Shown here: positions 31,086 through 36,238 of the stretch, piece after piece
Layout: each line of letters opens with the position of its first letter
Numbering within the stretch: position 1 is the first letter of the stretch
Source of the DNA: JAKACA01 sp050008715
GTDB lineage: Bacteria; Actinomycetota; Acidimicrobiia; Acidimicrobiales; Bog-793
DNA length: 36,238 nt
NCBI GenBank assembly: GCA_050008715.1
Contig: JBEKMC010000047.1
Span: 1 to 36,238, forward strand
Direction of reading: 5' to 3'
Notes under the pieces: generated by a model
What the model saw: only the letters and a program-made list of their open reading frames with translations
What the model was told of the DNA's origin: nothing
Databases searched by the model: none
Made by a program: the position numbers and the translations under genes

Positions 31086-32399
31086 TCAGTCGAGAAACGG
31101 GTAGAGCGGGAACGCTTCGGTCAGGGCTCGCACCCGACCGACGATGTCCTCGCTGCCGGCGCCGTCCGGCGAGAGCCCTGCGACGAGGATCTCCGCGACG
31201 TGCTCGAACTCGCGGTCGTGGAAGCCCCTTCCGGCCAGCGCCACCGTCCCGAAGCGCAGCCCGCTCACCGCCGGCCCCGGCTGGGGGTCGAAGGCGAGAC
31301 GGATGGCGTTCGCGGAGATGCCGAGCTCGTTCAACCGGGCGAGCACCGACCTCGCGTCCCTCCCGGAAGGTGCGACGTCGACGAGCAGCTGGTGGACGTC
31401 GGTCCCGCCAGTCACCACGCTCGCCCCGATCCGCTCCGGGGACGCCGCCAGGCGGCCGGCGATGATCTGAGCCCCGTGCACGGTGCGCTCCATGCGCTCC
31501 CGGTACGCCTCGGTGGCGGCGATGCCGAATGTCACCGCCTTGGCGGCGACGACATGCGGTAGGGGGCATCCCTGCTCACCCGGGTACACGGCTGCATCGA
31601 TGCGGCCGGCCAGCTCCGCCGAGCAGATGATCGCTCCCCCGCGGGCGCCGCCGAGCGTCTTGTGCACTGTCATCGTGCAGGCGTCCGCATAGCCGACCGG
31701 ATCCGGATGCAGACCGGCGGCGACGAGCCCGCAGAAGTGGGCCATGTCGACGACGAGATACGCCCCCACCTCGTCGCAGATCTCGCGAAAGGCCCGGAAA
31801 TCGAGGAATCGCGGGTAGCACGACCAGCCCGCGAAGATCACCTTCGGGTGGTGCAGGCGGGCGAGTGCCGCAACCTCGTCCATGTCCACGAGTCGGTCGG
31901 ACCGGCGCACATGGTAGGCGACACCGGTGTAGTAGCGGCCGGCAAAGGTGTCCGGAGCGCAGTGCGTCGGGTGCCCCCCGTGGTTGAAGTCGAAGCCGAG
32001 AACACAATCCCGGGGCTCGCACATCGCCCGCAGCACGCTCTGGTTGGCGCTCGCGCCGGAGTACGGCTGCACGTTGGCATGGTCGGCGCCGAACAAGGAC
32101 TTGGCCCGCTCTATGGCAACGGCCTCGATCTCGTCGACCCATTCGCAGGTGTCGTAGTCGCGGGCGCCCGGGTAGCCGTCGGCGTACTTCGCCGTCAGGA
32201 TCGAGCCTTGCGCCTCGAGGACGGCGCGCGGCGGGACGCTCTCGGATGCGACGAGATCGAGCGTCGCTCGCTGCCGCGCGAGCTCGCCGGCGAGGAGGGC
32301 GGCGATCTCCGGGTCGAGCTCGGCGAGCGATGCACCCGCCACCTGGGCGGCGGCGAGTGCCCGGTCAACCGACTCGTCGGGCGGATCAGGCGTCTGCAT
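31086..32399 (-). CDS. Serine hydroxymethyltransferase-like enzyme (divergent)
   Basis: This 437-residue PLP enzyme has the SHMT fold along its whole length: LVASES (49-54), GSILTAKYADGYPG, ANVQPYSGASAN, the HGGHPTH pair, VDMAHFCGLVAAGLHPDP, PLP-lysine Lys247 in TVHKTLGGARGG, FPG-like YPGEQGCPLPHV and LRFGTVAL with the carboxylate Arg. It departs from canonical SHMT at strongly conserved sites: SEN is SES, KYAEGYPG is KYADGYPG (Asp74 replaces the catalytic Glu), RYYGG is RDYDT, and THKTLxGPRGG is VHKTLGGARGG. It may be a paralogue with another substrate (for example an alpha-methylserine or threonine aldolase type) rather than housekeeping GlyA. ATG 32399 overlaps the ilvA-like gene by 14 nt. 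It is the last gene of the operon. Confidence 0.85.
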   Translation of the reverse strand: MQTPDPPDESVDRALAAAQVAGASLAELDPEIAALLAGELARQRATLDLVASESVPPRAVLEAQGSILTAKYADGYPGARDYDTCEWVDEIEAVAIERAKSLFGADHANVQPYSGASANQSVLRAMCEPRDCVLGFDFNHGGHPTHCAPDTFAGRYYTGVAYHVRRSDRLVDMDEVAALARLHHPKVIFAGWSCYPRFLDFRAFREICDEVGAYLVVDMAHFCGLVAAGLHPDPVGYADACTMTVHKTLGGARGGAIICSAELAGRIDAAVYPGEQGCPLPHVVAAKAVTFGIAATEAYRERMERTVHGAQIIAGRLAASPERIGASVVTGGTDVHQLLVDVAPSGRDARSVLARLNELGISANAIRLAFDPQPGPAVSGLRFGTVALAGRGFHDREFEHVAEILVAGLSPDGAGSEDIVGRVRALTEAFPLYPFLD

Positions 32400-33663
32400 C
32401 CTCCGAAGCGTAGGCATGGCCGACCCGCTCCACGACGAAACCCGCCGCACGGGCCTCGCGGATGACCGCGGTGGCATGGCCCGGATTGCGGGTCTCGAGG
32501 ACGAGATGGACCCCGTTCTCGCGCACGTGCAAGTCGAAACCCTCCCGCAAATGGTCCACCTCCAGCAGATTCGCACCACTGGCGCCGAGGCAGGTCAGCA
32601 GTTTTGCCAGCTGGCCCGGGCGGTCCGACATGCGGGCGAACAGGACGAGACGGCGCCCCGCCCGGGTCTCGTGCCGGCGTATGGCATCGGCCAGCACGCC
32701 CGTGTCGAGGTTGCCGCCCGAGAGCACGACGACACCGGTCCCGTGCTCCCCGGACATGTCGACGCGATCGGCCAGTATCGCCGCCACGCCGACGGCCCCG
32801 GCACCCTCCACGAGCAGCTTCGCCCGCTCGAGGAGCAGGACCATGGCGTCGGCGATCTCGTCCTCGGCGACGGTGACGACCTCGTCCACGTAACGCGAGA
32901 CGAGCGGCAGCGTCAGCTCCCCCGGCCGCTTCACCGAGATGCCGTCGGCGAGCGTCGGGTAAGCGGACACCTCGACGGTGTGACCGGCGGCGATCGACAC
33001 CGGGAACGGGGCGACGCTCGCTGCCTGTACGGCGATGACGCGGACGGACGGTCGCAGCGACTTGATCGCTACGGCGATGCCTCCGGCGAGCCCGCCCCCA
33101 CCGAGCGGCACGAGGACGAGCGAGAGGTCGGGGATGTCCTCGACGAGCTCGAGGCCGAGTGAGCCCTGGCCGGCGATGATGGCCTCGTCGTCGAACGGGT
33201 GGACGAGAATCTTGCCGGTCGCCGCCACGCGCTCACGTGCCATCTCGAGGCACTCGTCGATGCCGTCGCCGCCGAGATGCACCGTCGCCCCATAGGCCAT
33301 CGTGGCCTCCGACTTGGCGATCGACGCCTCGGCCGGCATGAACACCTCGCAGGGGATGCCGAGCTGGGCAGCGACGAAGGCAGCCGCCTGGGCGTGGTTG
33401 CCGGCGCTGGCGACGACGATCCCGACGCCGGCGTCCTTTCCGAGGGCAGCAAGCTTGTTGGAGACGCCGCGCACTTTGAACGAGCCGGTCCGTTGGAGGT
33501 TCTCCGCCTTGTAGACGACGCGTGAGCCCACGCGCTCGGTGAGCACGCGTGAGCCGAACAAAGGCGTCCGCGTCGCCACGCGCTCGACGTGCGGCCTCGC
33601 TGCTCGGATGTCCGCGAGAGTGACGTCAGGCACGGCCAGGCCGTGTGGGACAGGGGCGGTCAC
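32386..33663 (-). CDS. ilvA: Threonine/serine ammonia-lyase with C-terminal ACT domain
   Basis: This 425-residue PLP enzyme deaminates threonine to 2-oxobutyrate (or serine to pyruvate). PLP-lysine Lys63 is in RTGSFKVRG, followed by VASAGNHAQ, the phosphate loop PLGGGGLAGG and VVLSGGNLD. A single ACT-like regulatory domain ends the protein (RLVLFARMSDRPGQLAKLLT and onward). The short form with one ACT is usually the catabolic or unregulated type, so the ilvA symbol is provisional. GTG 33663 follows the sucD stop by 7 nt and the 3' end overlaps the SHMT-like gene, so this is an operon internal gene. The context suggests threonine or serine catabolism rather than isoleucine synthesis; no ilv genes are near. 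Confidence 0.92.
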   Translation of the reverse strand: MTAPVPHGLAVPDVTLADIRAARPHVERVATRTPLFGSRVLTERVGSRVVYKAENLQRTGSFKVRGVSNKLAALGKDAGVGIVVASAGNHAQAAAFVAAQLGIPCEVFMPAEASIAKSEATMAYGATVHLGGDGIDECLEMARERVAATGKILVHPFDDEAIIAGQGSLGLELVEDIPDLSLVLVPLGGGGLAGGIAVAIKSLRPSVRVIAVQAASVAPFPVSIAAGHTVEVSAYPTLADGISVKRPGELTLPLVSRYVDEVVTVAEDEIADAMVLLLERAKLLVEGAGAVGVAAILADRVDMSGEHGTGVVVLSGGNLDTGVLADAIRRHETRAGRRLVLFARMSDRPGQLAKLLTCLGASGANLLEVDHLREGFDLHVRENGVHLVLETRNPGHATAVIREARAAGFVVERVGHAYASEDADA

Positions 33664-33670
33664 GGTCTGC

Positions 33671-34588
33671 TCACCGCGTGGGCGTGGCCGCCGTCCACTC
33701 CCCTTCGAGCTGGCGGACGACGCCGACCATGAGCTCGCCCGCCTCGGTCGGGTTTCTCGCCACGGTCACGCCGGCATTGGTGAGCGCCTCGATCTTCGCC
33801 TTGGCCGTGCCCTTCGACCCGGAGACGATCGCCCCTGCGTGGCCCATCTTGCGACCTTCGGGGGCGGTGATCCCGGCGACGTAGGCGACGACGGGCTTCG
33901 ACATCTCGTTGCGGATGTAGTCGGCGGCCCGCTCCTCGCCGTCCCCGCCGATCTCGCCGATCATCATGACCGCCCACGTGTCCGGATCCGCCTGGAAGGC
34001 CTGCAGCACGTCGACGAACGTCGTGCCCGGCACGGGATCTCCGCCGATTCCGACACAAGTCGTCTGCCCGACGCCTTGCTGGGAGAGCTCGTGGAGTGCC
34101 TGGTAGGTGAGCGTGCCGGAACGGCTCACGATCCCGACCGGTCCGCCCGGCAGGGCGATATCGCCGGACGTGATGCCGATGTTGCACTTCCCGGGCGAGA
34201 TGACGCCCGGGCAGTTGGGACCGAGCAAGCGCGTGTGGGGGAAGTCGCGGCGCAGCCGGGCGGCCACGAGCGCTTCGTCCTTCGCCGGGATGTGCTCGGT
34301 GATGCACACCACGAGGGCGATGCCGGCCGCCGCACAGTTCACGACGGCCTCGGCGGCGCCACGCGGGGGGACGGCGACGAAGGCGGCGTTTGCCTCGTGA
34401 TGGTCGACGGCCTCCGCCACCGTGTCGTAGATCGGGATGCCCTCGACGTCCTGGCCGCCCTTGCCGGGCGTGACGCCGGCCACGACGTTCGTGCCGTAGG
34501 CCCGGTTGCGCAGGCCGTGGAAACGACCCTGGCTCCCCGTGAGCCCGAGCACCACGACCCGCGTGCTCTCGTCGACGAAGATGCTCAT
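33671..34588 (-). CDS. sucD: Succinyl-CoA synthetase alpha subunit
   Basis: This 305-residue subunit carries the phosphohistidine and CoA site of succinyl-CoA synthetase. The CoA-binding start is LGLTGSQGRFHGLRNRAYGT (family G-x-T-G-x-x-G), followed by GVTPGKGG, LLGPNCPGVISPG and GIVSRSGTLTY. The active-site His250 is in GRKMGHAGAIVSG. ATG 34588 overlaps the sucC stop as ATGA (34585-34588). The open frame to 35074 lies within sucC. Confidence 0.97.
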   Translation of the reverse strand: MSIFVDESTRVVVLGLTGSQGRFHGLRNRAYGTNVVAGVTPGKGGQDVEGIPIYDTVAEAVDHHEANAAFVAVPPRGAAEAVVNCAAAGIALVVCITEHIPAKDEALVAARLRRDFPHTRLLGPNCPGVISPGKCNIGITSGDIALPGGPVGIVSRSGTLTYQALHELSQQGVGQTTCVGIGGDPVPGTTFVDVLQAFQADPDTWAVMMIGEIGGDGEERAADYIRNEMSKPVVAYVAGITAPEGRKMGHAGAIVSGSKGTAKAKIEALTNAGVTVARNPTEAGELMVGVVRQLEGEWTAATPTR

Positions 34589-35733
34589 GACCGTCCTCCA
34601 GCGATCGCGACGGCTCGCTTGGCCGCCCCGATCATGGTGAGCTCCGGGATCACCTTCTCCGACCGGCGCTCCTCCAGCATCCGGCGAGCCTCCACGGCGT
34701 TCGTGCCGTCGAGGCGCAGCACGATCGGGGAGGCGATCTCGACACGCTCGAGGGCGGTGAGGATCCCCTGGGCGACTTCGTCGCACCGGACGATCCCCCC
34801 GAAGATGTTGACGAGGATCACCTGCACGTTCGCGTCGGTGTTGATCACCTCGAGGGCGTTCACCATCACCTCGGCGTTGGCGCCCCCGCCGATGTCGAGG
34901 AAGTTGGCGGCCGCGCCGCCGACCTGGTTGACGACATCGAGGGTGGACATCGCCAGCCCGGCGCCGTTGGCGATGATCCCGACGGATCCGTCGAGCCCGA
35001 TGTACTGCAGGCCCTTCTCCTTCGCCAGCCGCTCGCGGGGGTCGACGTCGCCGATCGACTCGATCTCCGCCCATTCGGGGTGGCGGAAGGCTGCATCGTC
35101 GTCGAGGGTGACCTTGGCGTCGAGGGCGTGCACCCGGCCATCGGGCGTGAGGACGAGCGGGTTGATCTCCACGAGGTCGGCGTCGCCTTCGACGTAGCAG
35201 CGGTACAGGTCGACGAGGATGGCTGCCGTCTGGTCGAGAGCCTCGGGATCGAGGTCGGCGTCGGCGGCCAGTTGCCGGGCGGTCGCCAGGTCGATCCCGT
35301 CGAGCGGGTCGATGTGCAGGCGAGCGATTGCCTCGGGTGCGGTGTCGGCCACCTCCTCGATGTCGACGCCGCCGCGAGCCGACACCATCGCGAGGTGCAG
35401 CTTGGCTGCGCGGTCGAGCGTGAAGCCGGCGTAGTACTCCTTCGCGATGTCGGTGGCGTGCTCGATCCAGAGCCGCCGCACGACATGACCTTTGATGTCG
35501 AGCCCGAGAATGTCGCCGGCGTGTCGGCGCACCTCGGCGGCGTCGGCGGCGAGCTTCACACCGCCCGCCTTCCCGCGACCACCGACCTGCACCTGCGCCT
35601 TCACCACGACGGGGTACCCGACCTCCTCGGCGGCGGCAAGCGCTTCGTCGACCGTGTCGGCTGTGGCCCCCGCCGAGATGGGGATTCCGTAGCGGGCGAA
35701 GTACTGCTTGCCCTGATACTCGACAAGATCCAC
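34585..35733 (-). CDS. sucC: Succinyl-CoA synthetase beta subunit
   Basis: This 382-residue ATP-grasp subunit binds the nucleotide. Visible are LVEYQGKQYFARYGIP at the N-terminus, VVKAQVQVGGRGKAGGVKLA, VEINPLVLTPDGRVHALDAK, GYIGLDGSVG-like (QYIGLDGSVGIIANGAGLAM), GGAAANFLDIGGGA and ILVNIFGGIVRCDEVA. GTG 35733 has GGAGGA 8 nt upstream; the frame remains open to 35850 but reaches into the B12-binding gene. It follows that gene by 38 nt on the same strand. Nucleotide specificity (ATP or GTP) cannot be read reliably by eye. Confidence 0.97.
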   Translation of the reverse strand: MDLVEYQGKQYFARYGIPISAGATADTVDEALAAAEEVGYPVVVKAQVQVGGRGKAGGVKLAADAAEVRRHAGDILGLDIKGHVVRRLWIEHATDIAKEYYAGFTLDRAAKLHLAMVSARGGVDIEEVADTAPEAIARLHIDPLDGIDLATARQLAADADLDPEALDQTAAILVDLYRCYVEGDADLVEINPLVLTPDGRVHALDAKVTLDDDAAFRHPEWAEIESIGDVDPRERLAKEKGLQYIGLDGSVGIIANGAGLAMSTLDVVNQVGGAAANFLDIGGGANAEVMVNALEVINTDANVQVILVNIFGGIVRCDEVAQGILTALERVEIASPIVLRLDGTNAVEARRMLEERRSEKVIPELTMIGAAKRAVAIAGGRS

Positions 35734-35771
35734 CGGGGCGGTCCTCCGTCCTTTCTGTCGGCAGCCGGGCG

Positions 35772-36218
35772 TCAGTCGCGCGCGGCCGAGTCGCCGGCGT
35801 CGCCGGCTCGGTCGTTGTGCTCGCGGGCGTCGAGGGCGGCCTCGAGCCAACGGGCGATCTCCGGCAGCGGGGCGCCAGGCGTGAAGACCTCTGCCACGCC
35901 GGCTTCCTTGAGCACCGGTATGTCCTTGTCGGGGATGATGCCGCCGCAGACGACGACCACGTCGTCCAGCCCTTCGCTGCGCAGGCCTTCGACGACCTTC
36001 GGCACGAGGGTCAAGTGGGCGCCGGACAGCAGCGACAGGCCGACGGCGTCGGCGTCCTCCTGTACGGCCGCCTGCACGACCTGTTCGGGCGTCTGGTGCA
36101 GCCCGGTGTAGATCACCTCGAAGCCCGCGTCGCGCAGTGCGCGGGCGATCACCTTGGCGCCGCGGTCGTGACCATCCAGGCCGGGCTTGGCGACGACGAC
36201 GCGATAACGACGATCCAT
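35772..36218 (-). CDS. Cobalamin-binding subunit of methylmalonyl-CoA mutase type
   Basis: This 148-residue stand-alone B12 domain opens RVVVAKPGLDGHDRGAKV, with the D-x-H-x-x-G motif at Asp15, His17 (lower cobalt ligand) and Gly20. It continues with the SLLSGAHLTL, VVVCGGIIPDKD and FTPGAPL segments of the mutase small domain. It needs a separate large subunit, which is not in the window. Methylmalonyl-CoA mutase is the likely enzyme because sucCD follow, but small subunits of ethylmalonyl- or 2-hydroxyisobutyryl-CoA mutases look alike. An acidic C-terminal tail follows residue ~132. ATG 36218 has TAGCAT 9 nt upstream and heads the operon. Confidence 0.9.
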   Translation of the reverse strand: MDRRYRVVVAKPGLDGHDRGAKVIARALRDAGFEVIYTGLHQTPEQVVQAAVQEDADAVGLSLLSGAHLTLVPKVVEGLRSEGLDDVVVVCGGIIPDKDIPVLKEAGVAEVFTPGAPLPEIARWLEAALDAREHNDRAGDAGDSAARD

Positions 36219-36227
36219 GTGCGGCCG

Positions 36228-36233
36228 ATGCTA
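36228..36233 (-). promoter_or_regulatory. -10 box TAGCAT of the B12-sucCD-ilvA-SHMT operon
   Basis: TAGCAT on the minus strand ends 9 nt before ATG 36218. It lies at the window edge, so the -35 region cannot be seen. Confidence 0.45.
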
Positions 36234-36238
36234 CCCAC

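Noticed and set aside
33539..35197. 552-codon plus-strand frame over ilvA, sucD and sucC
   Set aside because: It crosses three real genes on the other strand and has no domain.

Overview
This window reads as chromosomal, GC-rich actinobacterial DNA. Two WhiB regulators, a UPF0182 membrane protein, proteins carrying the D-R-x-W-R-H-P-S-E and W-W-x-A-S-D-G-x-W-Y-P-P motifs, an Sdh1-type (mycobacterial-like) succinate dehydrogenase and many GTG/TTG starts all point that way. A deep-branching actinobacterium, perhaps of the Acidimicrobiia, is my inference; no marker here settles the class. I see no rRNA, tRNA, CRISPR, IS element or integrated prophage.

Layout. 1-6.2 kb, minus strand: the 5' part of a UPF0182 gene, an unusual protein joining a DivIVA-like N-terminus to a phage-head (MuF-like) C-terminal motif, and a YlbL-type PDZ-Lon protease. 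6.2-8.3 kb: a HEAT-repeat protein, then moaE overlapping an MreB-like actin gene. 8.4-11.3 kb: a membrane-anchored HtrA relative that has lost its catalytic triad, a DUF2342-type protein with a broken HExxH, and a small unknown gene. 11.4-12.1 kb: two convergent whiB genes around a perfect hairpin. 12.2-15.8 kb: a divergent VWA / MoxR-type AAA+ pair. 15.8-20.2 kb: sdhCAB with an SCP2-like gene, preceded by a possible leader ORF, then a small unknown gene. 20.2-21.9 kb: a polyprenyl glycosylphosphotransferase behind a 15-bp palindrome. 21.9-24.2 kb: icd-mdh. 24.3-25.7 kb: a frameshifted small gene and an SDR oxidoreductase. 25.7-28.9 kb: purN-purH-folD with a 16-bp tandem repeat at its end. 29-31 kb: a tail-anchored low-complexity protein. 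31.1-36.2 kb: a tightly packed minus-strand operon of a B12-binding mutase subunit, sucC, sucD, threonine ammonia-lyase and an atypical SHMT.

Metabolically the region is central carbon: Icd, Mdh, Sdh and SucCD cover four TCA steps, PurN/PurH/FolD (and perhaps the SHMT) cover one-carbon and purine synthesis, and the last operon can be read as a threonine to 2-oxobutyrate to propionyl-CoA to methylmalonyl-CoA to succinyl-CoA to succinate route, although several of its enzymes would lie outside the window.

The most consistent non-coding signal is a TANNNT -10 box placed 6-9 nt before the start codon, without a Shine-Dalgarno sequence, at eleven transcription-unit heads on both strands. This indicates widespread leaderless transcription and fixes several start codons. 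Operon-internal genes instead use Shine-Dalgarno sequences or 1-14 nt overlaps. The best candidates for something undescribed are the DivIVA/MuF-like fusion, the sdh leader region and the B12-sucCD-ilvA-SHMT operon.
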